The notes below the pieces were generated by a model that worked only from the letters and a program-made list of their open reading frames with translations, ran no database searches and was not told where the DNA came from. Shown here in pieces: positions 48,691 through 60,593 of a stretch of DNA of 64,000 nt. The stretch is taken from assembly GCA_029207755.1 (NCBI GenBank), contig JARCOQ010000003.1:97604646-97668645 (forward strand). The letters run 5' to 3'. Each line of letters opens with the position of its first letter. Positions within the stretch are counted from its first letter, which is position 1. The position numbers and the translations under genes are program-made. The DNA comes from Chamaea fasciata (Eukaryota > Chordata > Aves > Passeriformes > Sylviidae).

Positions 48691-51600
48691 AATTATGCCT
48701 GACTTTATAAATCCTGTTTTCTGGGTTCATGTTTTAATTTTCTTCTCATCAAAAGACTTGTTCTACAACTACTTTCTTTTCTATCATCTCATCAGTGCAA
48801 TCTTGCTTGCAATTTCTGAAAGATTTTTGGGATGGTTTGTAAGATTTCCTTAGTAATCTGGTAATTTTTGGAGTAATTTTTAAGTGTCTGTAAACTTGGA
48901 GGGATCAAGAAAAAAATTATAAGCAAGTGGTTTGAATCCAAAAATGTTAAAACTGTTATTTCACACATAATTCAGTAAATAAACTGCCCCAGTTGTAGTA
49001 AGCACAATGTTTCTTTTTCAAGTAGACTTTTTCTTGCTGTTCTCCATTTCCCTGAAAGACAGAATTTCTTTAAAACTCTGCTTAAGCCTCATACTATCTT
49101 CTCTTTTCCCAACAATTTTTGTTTCTTTTCATCATATCTTCTACAAAAAAGCTAACTTTTGGAATATTTACTCTGAAACCTGAATGCAATTAAATTCTCT
49201 ATGATACTTTACTAATTAATTCATATACCATATACAATATCTGTGAAACACTGACAGAAGAGATCACATGTCTGATTTTCCCACCTCTCCAATGACACAC
49301 AAGCAGTTTCCAGGTCTGAGAGATTTTCTCTTCCTGGCTTCTCTTAGTGCCTGTAATATTCAGGCTAAATGTTTCCATCTGCAGGGTGTAACCTCAAAAT
49401 ATAAAGCTCTCAGCTGATTCCTGGGCCAACACATAACTTGATAGAGATCTATAGAATACACCAGGTTGTCCGTGAAGAATACACCTCCATATGTTGCCTC
49501 CCATGGCAAACACAGGCACAGCAGGGGCACCCTGACATGGCGGCCTCAGCAGGGCTCCTTTCAGCATCAGGTTCTTCCCATGGCTGGAATGTCCCCACAG
49601 TCACTCCCTCCCCAGGGACTCTGAACCCAAGCACACCTAATGGAATTCTTGTTCCAAGACACACTAGGGAGACATGGACACCACAGAACATGACCACAGT
49701 AATGACCACACTAGCAAACCACAGCAGAGGGGGACCAGAATAACCCATAGGACAGGTCTGTGCTCCTGCCACCATTGCATGCACTGATGGGAGGACTTGA
49801 CCTAGAACCTCATGGAGATTCACAGTATCAGACAATTATAGGCACACCATTTTACTCAAATGTATTTTTAAGAGTGATGATTGGAAATAGTTTTACATCT
49901 GATTGCATATGTTATTTAGCCACCTGCATTGGCTATTCCATACATAAAGACAAATTTCTCTTGGCTTCTTGACATGAGTTTAAAATATATTTATGAACAC
50001 AGCAATGTGGGAAACGATTTGAAACTGGGCCTTCTTCCATTCTGCTGGAGAAATCCCTATGGCTTCAGGGTAAACCAAATGGAAGGCATTTTATTTAGGA
50101 TCTGGCAAGTGTCCACTCTCCAATTTTTCACAGTTGTGATGTGCTTATGCCGAAAAAGTTGACATATATGAAACCTTTGTGCAGCAAAATGTCATACTAA
50201 CAATAAAGCAAATGGACTATGGTTTAGGCCTAGTTTTTTTGTACCGTGCCAAATTCCCTTGTAGGATGAACTGCAGAGAAATTATCTCTGGAAAAACAGA
50301 CTGATTATTCCTGGTTTCATTTACAAGCTGTCAGTGTCTCCCTCTAAAAGACTCACATATGCAAATACTGGTCTTCTTACATTTAGATTTTTCTCTATCA
50401 CCTTAAAACTATCCTATCTCACTGCAGCTGTGTCCTTTCCAAGCTGTCAGATTCGCATATTAACTGATATTTCATCAGTTTGGCCTGAGCTGCATTTGTA
50501 ACTGAGTCCCAAGGGCGAAAGCTAATGCATTAAACACAACATTAGCCTCCTGGATGTCGTATTTCCTTCAGAAGCAAAGAAGCCTTCCTCAGCTGAGCTG
50601 TACAAACCAGAAGCACCAAGATGGCGTGGAGAAACTCATACTGTTTCTTGTGAATTTTTCATGAGGGTTTCTGCCCATGCATCTCTAATATCCAGCTGTA
50701 CATCACTGACCTTTACTTATCCTCATTCTCATAGTGAAGATGGGAAAGGTAAAAATGATCGGGGCCTTCACATTTTTGGGTATATTTGATACAGAACTGA
50801 GGATATCAGGGAGTATTTGGAGCTGGAGATGGGAATCAGATTGGATGTTAGCTTGCTAGTCCATAGCCCAATGTCTACAGAATCATGCAGTGCCAGAGGT
50901 AGTGAGTTTCTAGCTGTACAGATGGTCATGGATGATAAGATTTGCCTCAGGCAGGAGAGCTGTTCTTGCTTATTCCACTAAAATGCAGCCTTAGATATTT
51001 GTAGCTAAATTGCTTTGATTTTTTTTTTATTGTAAACTCCTCAAGTTAAAAGGGTAAACCTCAATTTATGAACAAGATATCAGAAGGCAAAGTTTAAAAT
51101 GCAAGCATCCCTTAACCTAGCTTAAATACAAATTTCAGAAACAATTTCATTTGAAATACATTAACTTGCAAGCTTACCAATCACATAATTTCCCATGCAG
51201 TTCGCATCAAGACTCGACAGAACTTTCTCATTAATGCATCAAATAATGCAGATGTCCTTTTCTTGCCCCCTTTGAAGTGACATATGCTTCAATTTATTTT
51301 TAATCTTCTTAGTGATGTTGTAAGTAAAGCTGCCCTGTGTGACATATGAAGTTACTATTTTCTTCATTGCTATGAATCTGGAGAACTCAGGCAGTAGTGG
51401 CTAAATGCAGATTGAATCAGGCTGTTTAACCTAAACGTCAAGGAATGAAAGCCAGCATTTAATTGTGAGGACATACACAAAGGCAAATGCAATGAATTTG
51501 CCCCTTGCACTAAGACAGAGAATACACTAAACACTTAAAACCCCACATCTGCACTTCTCTTTTACAAGGCACATTTCCACTGCCAGATGAAGTTTTTCGG

Positions 51601-54600
51601 CCGTAGCTGTGTGGAACAACAGTGGCATCCAGTGGTTACTTGGCTAACCACATGCTGCTCTTCCCTCCAGGCTGTCCGAAGTCTGCATCCCAAGCTTGCG
51701 GCATCGCTTGAAAGATAACAGCCTGAAAATGAGCTGGCATGACCAGCCCTCTGCATCACACCTTTAAGGAATATCTATTGAAAGAGAACTGCTCTCTGCA
51801 CCCTCCGTGCTGGGTAAGGATCGGGTTTCATGAGGAGCCTGACTTTTGGGGACAATGCAGAACAAGCAACTGCTATGGCCAAGGCCATTTCCATGTATGT
51901 TCTTATACTCTGAGATCCCTTCAAGAAGACCAGACAGCCAAAGGAGGGCAAGATAAGGAGACACTTGCCTCGCCTGCCTTGACTTCTGGCGTTCATAGTC
52001 CGGGAGTGTCCCGAACCAGAGGCAGCACCCTCCATGCCCTGAGCCTGGCACGTAGTTTGTCCAGTTGCTCAGTAAATGTTTGATCCTACCCTGTGTAAGG
52101 TTACGTGTACTTTGCAGGGAAAAAATATCTCTTGCCTACTTTGATTCCACCAACAGTCTTTCTTGTTCTTTCACTGGCAGAGGAAATGAATAATCTATTC
52201 TGATACACTTTTTCCAGGCCACCACAAAGCCAGACCTTCCTTCATCCCCCTTTCCAGCTGCCAGACTTGTATTTGATCACAACAGCCACTCCACATCTTT
52301 GAGCTTCTTTGACCTTCTCTGTGCTGCTACAAGCTCTAAAATTTCTTTTTTGAGACAGAGAGACATGTGTGAAGATAATATTCAAGAGTATAGATGGCAT
52401 TTTTGGCAAAGCTGAAATTTTCACTCTCGATGAAAGAAAGGCAAAATTACTAATAGAATTCTTTTTTTCATTTAAATAACACAAAGATCTTTGCTGGTAT
52501 TAAAATAAATAGATTTGGCTTTATTGTTTTCATGTATTTTCCTCTGACCTGAGGATTAAATATTAATGTTATCCTCTATATAACATATATAGTGTATTTA
52601 ATATTTTATACTGTGATTTGCCATGGTCTAAATGAAATCCTCTAATATTACTGAACTGAAACTTTCTGACATTCTCAACATAAAATGCAATAAGTGCTCT
52701 GATGTTCCAAACTGAGGGAAATAATTAAAAATAAAAGATTCAGTCTGTAAAAAAATTCTAGATTTCCATTTTAGGTTGGCTTGAGATGTTTTAAAAGAAA
52801 ATATAATGGGAAAACTGTTCTATCTTCTCAAGTTTAGCTGAAAGAGTTTTCCAGATGGGAAATGATGCAGGTTCTCATGAGAATATAATGCTTTCCGTAT
52901 ATTTTGTTAAAGAAGTGCACATGATCGCTTTGGAAAAGATATATTAAACTTAAGATTTATGCTTTGTTTACAAGAAAAAGATGATGCCAGGGAAAAATAA
53001 AACATAAAGTACATCTTAGAAGAGGTTATATTTATGACTAAAGATTTTTTTTGTGATATTCTATTCTTTTTCAAAGCCTAATTTTTCTTTCTCTTGAACA
53101 ATATATTTAAAAGAAATTGAGCAGTCTGAGAGTCCCAGACCCCTCTGCCTCCTTTTGTCCATGCAGACACATTATTTTACTGCAGGAGAGCACTGGAGAT
53201 AAGGAATTTCATAAAAGAACATAAGTGATTTAGGCACAATTAGATATGTGCTCTTAAACCTGCTAGGTGCATTTAAAAGTCTCCCTAGACAGGTTATGAC
53301 CATTTATATCCTCATTTATATGGCCTGCCAGGGCTACTTCTTTAAATTAGCTTGAAGAAGGCCAGATAAACCCAGAAGGAAGTCAGTTGTCTTTTCTTTT
53401 GGCATATAGATAGCCATTGCTCTGCTTTCAAGGCTAACAACAAATAAGATGAGGGTAAAGATAGAGGACAAACACTAAACCATCTTCTTCCTTAAGAGTT
53501 CACCATGCAAGCAGCAAAATGTCAAGATGAATTGGATGAAATAGTAAACCCCAATAGGGACAATACATCTTTTGAAAAGAAAGGCTGCCAGATAGCCTGA
53601 AACTGTTCCTTGGCTAGATTACCTCTTCCCCAACAAAGCTCATGAAATCATCACACTAAGCAATCACAGATAAAATGATGGGGTAATTATGAAGGTTTAA
53701 GCAATAATACTTGAACTTGGCAAAAAAGCAAGGTAAAAGCTCTCTGTTCATTAGTGTTATTAGGCTTCAGTTTGTGCTAAAAATCAGTGATATTTTAAGG
53801 AGCTTGGGTGCATAACTCAGCTTCAAGAGTAGTTTCTGAAAGAGCCCACAATTAAAGAAGAGGAAAGCAAGTATGACAACATCCATGCCAGTCTGAATGG
53901 AATGGGGTGCTGGGGATTAGGAGGAGGCCAGAGGAGGTATTATAATGCTACTCAAAAGGTAGCATTGCTGAGAAAGTTTTGGGCAACATGTGTTGAGAAA
54001 CTGAAGGAAGAAGGCAGGTTTTATATGAAAGTAACCTTCAGAAATCATAAGCAGAATATGATCAATGACCTCTGCCTACAGCAGGAAGAGAAAGTTGTAT
54101 GTTCCTGGCGGGAGAATGGGGTCACATCTACAGATGCAGATGCAGCCCACATGTCTTTTTATTCTGATTTTAATGAAACTATGTAACACTGATTCCTTTT
54201 TTTTTTTTATTTAACATACTGTTTTGTTTGGGGTTTGCTGTTGTTGTTACCAAGCTTGGGGTTTTTGTTTCTTTACATTTTTGGCAGGGCTTGCATAGGT
54301 GTGTATAGCTGCAGCTGTCACATGGCAGAGTACATATCACACATATGTTCAGGTTTCATCTGAAATAAGCTTTTTAGCTTCCAAGGAGAAAGAAGTAGAA
54401 GAATGACAGCAAAATCTTCAGCTATCTGAACAGCAGTGTACAGAAAATTCCTGCTGTAGACGGGGAGAGAAAAAGTAAGTTCATTCACAGCTAATGAGAG
54501 GCCGAAACAGACAAAAGACCAACCTCAGCTGCAAAAAAATCTTGAAAAAATATTGCCAGTATATACATAACAAATAGGGGCACATAGAGGGTTAAACCAA

Positions 54601-57600
54601 ACATCTGAGGCAATGGAATGAATTTAACCTCCTGTTCCCAACACAAAGTTCCTGTAACCATGACTCTCTGCAATTGACTGGAGGCCAATCCTTCACAACC
54701 AAACCACAGCTTGCCCAGGCTGCAGGCTAGTGGGTGAAGGTCCCCTAATTCTCTTGGACTTACAGAACGTGAGGAGACACCTCCAGTGACTCTGAAGGGA
54801 AACAGTTGTACCCCCTCCTCATCCCTCCACACTGCTCCAAACAGTTCAATAAGGCCATGCTTCAGAGAACAGCAGAGAGGTGTCTGAGTGATAACACTTC
54901 ATTCCCATTCTGCAGCAAGTGAAATACTCCAGACCCCCACAATTGCAGCTGTAATTCCATTGAGGTTTTCTGGTAACATTAGCCAACTCCTCAAGTCTTT
55001 CTCTTGATGGAATTAGAGACCTTCTATGGTCTGTGGGATAGACATCAATGCTGATGCCATTAGCATCAGCACTGGTTCTGCCTGAAAAGGCTGAAGCACT
55101 GAAAAGCAGTTTCTGAGAGTAACAGCCATTTGAAATATTGTTTTAATGGGCAGATAAAGAGCTCATGTAGCATAGCTCAATGTAGCTTTTAAAATAACAA
55201 TAGGTAAAAAGATATAACAATATACAGAGAAATCTAATGTGCTATTTACATTATATATTTTAGCATGGTACCTTCTTGCTTTTCACCTTGCCTGCACCAA
55301 TATCAACTAAAATAGCATAACTGAAGGCAGTGGGATCACATTGCATAAAGCCATCTGATGTGAAGTCATGATCAAGCTTTAAATATAAATGTATTACTAA
55401 TTCTAGGACTGCAACAAGACAGTGGTGCAAATCCTCATTACCTAAGGGGCAGTTTTGTGCCTGGAGCTCTGTTTGCACAGGGCTTCACCTTCTATAGAAG
55501 GCTGCCTAACTGGTTTCTGCACTTTGTCATCTAAGTGGCCTAAAAATATGCTGACAATAAAAGCTTTTTTTGACAGCTGTGTAGAGGCCTCTAGTGGGGA
55601 GATAAACAGAGTGGAGGTTATTCATCCTTGTCCCTCCCCCACCCAGTCTAACTCTCCACCCAAGTTAGCAGAGCCAAAAATGTGTCCACTACAGAAGCTT
55701 TCTCTTATTTTTGAAAGTTAATCTCCTCCAGAACTGGATTACCACTGGCTAATCCCTTTAACCACAGGCACATAATGCTGGAAATGGATAACTTGCTTAG
55801 AAACCTGCTCAGAGTGCACAGGTTTAAGACACATCCAGAGCCTTTGGCTGCTCGGCATCACGGCTGTTAGAGCAGACACTGCCCGCTGCTCATTGCTGGC
55901 TCCTGCCTTGCTGAAGAGCCTGTCACTCCCTTCCTCTAAACATCACTTAGGGAGGAGGTTTTACTGAGCTGCTGTGCACTACCCTCCACGTTATGCTGGA
56001 GCTCTGCTATTCCACCTTCTGCTTCCTCAGAATGTATTTTATATTTTAGCCGGGGAGCTGTAGTAAAGATTTTAAATGAGTGGTTTCTGCTCATTACACA
56101 AGCTTGCTGCCCTATTAAACAGATAGATGTTGTGCTTCTCATCCTGATAGTCTGTTCTGCAGCATTTTGTGTACTGAGTCCCACACTACACTGCTTTTTA
56201 TTTACATTTGAAAACACCTGTCTAGAGACATGCATGCAGCACAAAAATTAAAATTACGGCCTAGTGCTGGAAATATGCTAAATATTTCTGCCTGGATGAT
56301 ACTGCACTGGATTGTGGGAGAGAGAAGATAGAACAGAAAAGCATTATTATCTCATTCCAAAAGTATATGAAGAATCAAAGCTTTTTTTGATCAGTGTCGT
56401 GAAGGTCAAAGGTGAGTTATGGTACAGAAGTGATGACACACTGTGCCATAGTACATGTTGATGTACTGTTGATGAGTCAACGCTGCGCCAGGAAGCAGGG
56501 ATGTTTTTTACTGTGAGCACTGTGGTATCTGTCCCACAATCAGACTGGGGTATGAAGTATAGATAGCAATACTGGTTATAGTCTAATCATGCAACTGGAA
56601 GGCAGCTTCTAAACATAAAATTACTTATATAGAAATTCATCCATGCTCTGTGCTGAATTACCACACAAAAAAAGAATATTATTATTATTATTCTGCACTG
56701 ACTATGTATAATTTCTAGAAATGCATTCTGAGTTACCTATGACTAGAAAGTTTAAAGCTGGTTCAAAGAGAAACTGTCACAAAATTAAATTAAAAGGCCC
56801 TGTCTGAATAAAACACTGATAATGAAGAGCAAAGGGGTTATTTCTTATTGTCATTTTAATATTGACCAACACTGGCATAACCAAATAAGAAGAGTTGTCA
56901 GCTTCACAGATTCCTACTGCATTGGGAACAGAAGTGACAGTATGCCAGGATGCTGTATGTGCATCACTTCTGTCTCCTGGGCATAACAGGGAAGCAACTT
57001 ATAGTGCACCCAACATGTTCCCATATATCAGATAATCCCTTCATCATGTTTGTGCCTCCATTTCAACAGCAGGTACAAAAGATCATGCTTGTATTTACTA
57101 CTTCTGGGTTCTGCTGATGCAGGTCCTCAAAAGCCTTTGTACTATAAAAGCCAAACGTTCACCAGAGAAGACATGAAAAAAATGCACAAAGACTGTGCCA
57201 AGGTATGTGTCTACACTGGATTGGCTGCTGTTGGCAGAAATCCAAGGTCTAGGTAAACTGTTTTGGAAGTGGTACAGATGCTCAGGCAAAGTCTAGACTA
57301 CAGCCAGCACACAAATTTCACCTGCAGTCAGGAGATTTCCAAGGAGACAGCTGACAAGTGAGGAAGTTTATCAGCCTGTGGAGGCCCAGACATGATGCTG
57401 CCTTTTTTTATGCTTCAGCCACAGCAGCCGGGGGATGGCCTTCATCTTTGGAAGGGCAACTACCTGTAACACTAAACTTGTTTCAGTCCTGTCAAACTGA
57501 AAAGGGTTTTCTATATGCCAAGTCTTGTTTTATTTATGATTTTGTGACATTTTACTGTAATGAAAGAGTGCAATATTGGCAGTAATGTCACTGGAACAGA

Positions 57601-57666
57601 AAACAGAAATTACCTTCCTTTATTAAGATAGTTAAGACTTCAAATACTGTTAATTTCTTAAAATAA
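48691..57666. other. Long non-coding stretch, no gene recognised
   Basis: About 9 kb, mostly AT-rich. GC-richer patches at 49470-49830 and 51560-52080 carry overlapping frames on both strands (up to 128 codons) but no domain and no repeat family that I recognise. The minus frame 55260-55478 has a plausible-looking composition but no recognisable identity. A short (ATT)n lies near 56677. No RNA gene supported. Confidence 0.5.
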
Positions 57667-58126
57667 TTCACAGAATCACAAAATGTGTAGGTTGGAAGAG
57701 ACCTTCAAGATCATCAAGTCCAACCCAGCCCTAACACCTCAATTAAACCATGGCACCAAGTGTCACATCCAATCTTTCCTTAAATACATCCAGGGATGGT
57801 GACTCCACCACCTCCTCAGGCAGACTATTCCATTACTTTTATCACTCTCTCCATAGAAAACTTTTTTCTAATATCCAACCTATATTTCCCTTGGTGCAGC
57901 TTGAGACTGTGTCCTCTCATTCTGTCAGTTGCTGCCTGGAGAAATAGACCAACCCCCACCTGACTACAACCACCTTTCAGGATGTTGCAGAGAGTGATAA
58001 GGTCACATCTGAGTCTCCTTTTCTCCAGGCTAAACAACCCCAGCTCCCTCAGCTGTTATTCATTTGGCTTGTTTTCCAAGCCCTTCACCAGCTTTGTTGC
58101 CCTCCTCTGGACACACTTAAGAGTCT
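57667..58126 (-). mobile_element. CR1 LINE, 3' part, interrupted by the provirus at 58127
   Basis: It starts with the CR1 terminus ('cacagaatcacaaaatg') and continues through 'ggttggaagagaccttcaag', 'catccagggatggtgactcc' near 57787, 'ttctccaggctaaacaac' near 58020 and 'cctcctctggacacactt' near 58101. The CR1 similarity stops abruptly at 58126, where the LTR begins, so the LTR was inserted into the CR1. The remaining 5' part of this CR1 should lie beyond the provirus, outside the window. Bases 58122-58126 (AGTCT) are the expected left target duplication. Confidence 0.92.
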
Positions 58127-58913
58127 TGTCTTGGTTTAGGAAGACAGGTATCTGCTAGGTAAAATTACAATCAGAGGCTCTTTGGCAAAGATTTGGGAAA
58201 TAGGAATAGCAGTTCTTTACTAGTATGTAATACAAAGCAAACAAACACAAAAAAAACTCCCCCCCCCACCAAACAACTACAGCATTAATGACAAACGACA
58301 ACAGTACCAAGAACCTTGAGGGCTTTGTTTCACAAAACCCAGGGCAGTTTGGTTTCGGTGTCCCTGCAGGATCCTCAGAGCACCAAGCTGGAACAGTGGA
58401 AAAGTCCCGGGCTGGTAGCTGGGATGGCAGGGTGTCCCGGCAGGCAGGGGCAGGATGTCCCGGCAGCGCAGGGGGTGCAGGGTCACGCTGCAGCAAGAGG
58501 AGCAGCGCCGAAGAAGCTCGAAGGCGAGGCAGAAAAGCGGCCCAGCCTCCGCAAGTGGCAGAGAAAAACTCAGGATTCAGGTCGAACCGGTGATAGTAGA
58601 TTTCCCAGGACTGGATCCCTTTGGCCACAGTGAAACTCCTCCAGCCAGCAACAGCCGTTCTCCGCTCGGCGTGCTTTGCGGCGGCTGAGCTCCTCCAGGA
58701 GCGGCAGACACGCGTCTCCCCGAACGCCGGAAGCAGAAAAGCACGCAGCTGCCTCAAGCTGTGTCTTTTACCTGCGTTATCTCCCCCTTCCACCTTTTGT
58801 CCACCTCTTTGTTTCGGTTAAGTACTCTCCAGTATCCAACACTTGGTCTCCTTGGTAACTTGTGGGGAAAAAATTCTTTAGAGAAAAAAAAGGAACAAAC
58901 CTAACCCCCAACA
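58127..58913 (-). repeat. 3' LTR of the ERV-L-like provirus, 787 bp
   Basis: Bounded by TG at 58127 and CA at 58912-58913 (sense strand TGTTGGGGGTTAGG ... AAACCAAGACA). A polypurine tract lies directly outside on the sense-5' side. The central part (about 58390-58740) is markedly GC- and CpG-rich with repeated 'gtcccggcag'-type units, unlike the AT-rich surroundings. An AGTAAA variant poly-A signal (sense strand, near 58221) lies close to the sense-3' end. The frame of 212 codons at 58155-58793 and several plus frames run through the LTR and are by-products, not genes. Confidence 0.92.
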
Positions 58914-58937
58914 TTATCCACCCCAAATTTTTTTCCC
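58914..58937 (-). promoter_or_regulatory. 3' polypurine tract
   Basis: On the sense (minus) strand a purine-rich run, GGGAAAAAAATTTGGGGTGG followed by ATAA, abuts the LTR start TGTTGG. This is the expected position and composition of the primer for plus-strand DNA synthesis. The three T residues in the middle are a minor deviation. Confidence 0.8.
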
Positions 58938-59024
58938 ATACCAACATATTACATTGAGTTTTAACTGTTAAAAATACATATATATATATGCAAATATGGA
59001 TACAGCCACATTGTCATGGGTAGT
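58938..59024 (-). other. Short 3' untranslated region between pol and polypurine tract
   Basis: About 87 AT-rich bases, including a TATATA run at 58978-58989. There is no room for env or dUTPase, so pol is the last gene of the element. Confidence 0.75.
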
Positions 59025-60593
59025 TCACCCCAAAACAAGGTCCCCTTGAGGTATGCATCGGGTCTCTCCATCCTTTTGCATCACCCACCAGGTGCAACCT
59101 GGTCCCTGAGCGAAGACAACCCCACGGATGGGATTGTCTTTGCTGGAGGCAGGATTAATCCAAACAGTTTTTCCCAGCATACCTCTCATGTGTACCACTG
59201 GAACCTTATCTCCGTCTGTCTTTTGCAAGGGCTCAGATTGGGCAGGACCTGCTCGGTTGGTGGAACCTCGAGTGTTCACCAACCAGGTGGCCTTTGCTAA
59301 ATTAGTATCCCAATTCTTAAAGGTTCCCCCACCCAGTGCTTTCAAGGTAGTTTTAAGCAGGCCATTGCACCGTTCAACTTTCCCGGCCGCTGGTGCATGA
59401 TAAGGAATATGGTACACCCACTCAATGCCATGTTCTCTAGCCCAGGTGCTTATAAGACTATTCTTGAAATGAGTCCCATTGTCCGACTCGATTCTCTCAG
59501 GGGTGCCATGTCTCCACAGGACTTGTTTTTCCAGGCCCAGGATGGTGTTCCGGGCAGTAGCATGAGGCACAGGGTAGGTCTCCAACCATCCAATGGTGGC
59601 TTCCACTATGGTTAGCACATAACGCTTGCCCTGGCGAGTTTGGGGAAGGGTGATGTAGTCAATCTGCCAGGCTTCCCCATATTTATATTTGGACCACCGC
59701 CCACCATACCATAAGGGCTTCACCCGCTTGGCTTGCTTGATTGCAGCACATGTCTCACAGTCATGGATAACCTGAGAAATACTGTCCATGGTTAAATCCA
59801 CCCCTCGGTCTCGGGCCCACTTATAGGTGGCATCTCTGCCCTGATGACCCGAGGCATCATGGGCCCATCGGGCTAGGAACAACTCTCCCTTGTGTTGCCA
59901 ATCTAAATCTATCTTTGACACTTCTATCTTGGCAGCCTGATCTACCTGCTTGTTGTTTTGGTGTTCCTCATTAGCCCGACTCTTGGGAACATGGGCATCT
60001 ACATGGCGGACTTTCACAGGCAGCTTCTCTACACGAGTGGCAACGTCCTTCCATTCATCAGCAGCCCAGATTGGTTTTCCTCTACGCTGCCAGTTGGCCT
60101 TTTTCCACCTTTCCAGCCAGCCCCACAGAGCATTGGCTACCATCCACGAATCAGTGTAGAGGTAGAGCTTTGGCCACTTCTCTCTTTCAGCAATGTCAAG
60201 GGCTAATTGAACAGCTTTGAGTTCAGCAAGCTGACTTGATCCCCCGTCTCCTTCAGTGGCTTCTGCAACCTGTCGTGTGGGGCTCCATACGGCTGCTTTC
60301 CACTTACGGTTCATTCCCACAATGCGACAGGAACCATCAGTGAAAAGAGCGTAGTGTGTTTCTTCTGCTGGCAGTTGGTTGTACGGAGGAGCTTCTTCAG
60401 CTCGTGTCACTTGTACCTGCTCCTCTTCGTCCGTGAAACCGAAGTTTTCTCCTTCCGGCCAGTTTGTAATTATCTCCAAAATCCCAGGGCGATTTGGGTT
60501 TCCAATACGGGCACGCTGTGTGATGAGGGCAGTCCATTTGCTCCATGTGGCATCGGTGGCATGGTGCGTGGAGGGAGCCTTTCTTTTAAACAT
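59025..60593 (-). CDS. pol: ERV-L-like Pol, RNase H and integrase part
   Basis: This 522-codon open frame continues, in the same frame, the Pol interrupted by a TGA at 60594-60596; its first ATG (60591-60593) directly follows that stop. RNase H acidic residues are visible at D86 (FTDGS), E124 (AEL), D148 (YTDS) and D218 (VDQAA), so the domain degrades RNA in RNA/DNA hybrids. Integrase follows: the HHCC zinc-binding set H245, H250, C279, C282, then catalytic D312 (WQIDY), D371 (SDNGT) and E407 (KVERCNG). The D371-E407 spacing is the canonical 35 residues. A C-terminal SH3-like segment with tryptophans (about 466-520) probably binds DNA. The stop at 59025 is probably natural, since only 87 bp separate it from the polypurine tract. 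All key residues are intact, so damage here is limited to separation from the RT. Confidence 0.93.
   Translation of the reverse strand: MFKRKAPSTHHATDATWSKWTALITQRARIGNPNRPGILEIITNWPEGENFGFTDEEEQVQVTRAEEAPPYNQLPAEETHYALFTDGSCRIVGMNRKWKAAVWSPTRQVAEATEGDGGSSQLAELKAVQLALDIAEREKWPKLYLYTDSWMVANALWGWLERWKKANWQRRGKPIWAADEWKDVATRVEKLPVKVRHVDAHVPKSRANEEHQNNKQVDQAAKIEVSKIDLDWQHKGELFLARWAHDASGHQGRDATYKWARDRGVDLTMDSISQVIHDCETCAAIKQAKRVKPLWYGGRWSKYKYGEAWQIDYITLPQTRQGKRYVLTIVEATIGWLETYPVPHATARNTILGLEKQVLWRHGTPERIESDNGTHFKNSLISTWAREHGIEWVYHIPYHAPAAGKVERCNGLLKTTLKALGGGTFKNWDTNLAKATWLVNTRGSTNRAGPAQSEPLQKTDGDKVPVVHMRGMLGKTVWINPASSKDNPIRGVVFAQGPGCTWWVMQKDGETRCIPQGDLVLG

Noticed and set aside
55260..55478. Minus frame with exon-like amino-acid composition
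   Set aside because: Looked protein-like, but I recognise no family and see no credible pair of splice sites; not enough to call a gene.
58155..58793. 212-codon minus-strand frame in the 3' LTR
   Set aside because: It runs almost exactly through the LTR, is created by its GC-rich low-stop composition, and lacks any domain. LTRs of this type are not coding.
58914..59024. Search for env or dUTPase downstream of integrase
   Set aside because: Only about 110 bp separate the pol stop from the LTR, and nothing there is coding. An env-less element is expected for ERV-L.
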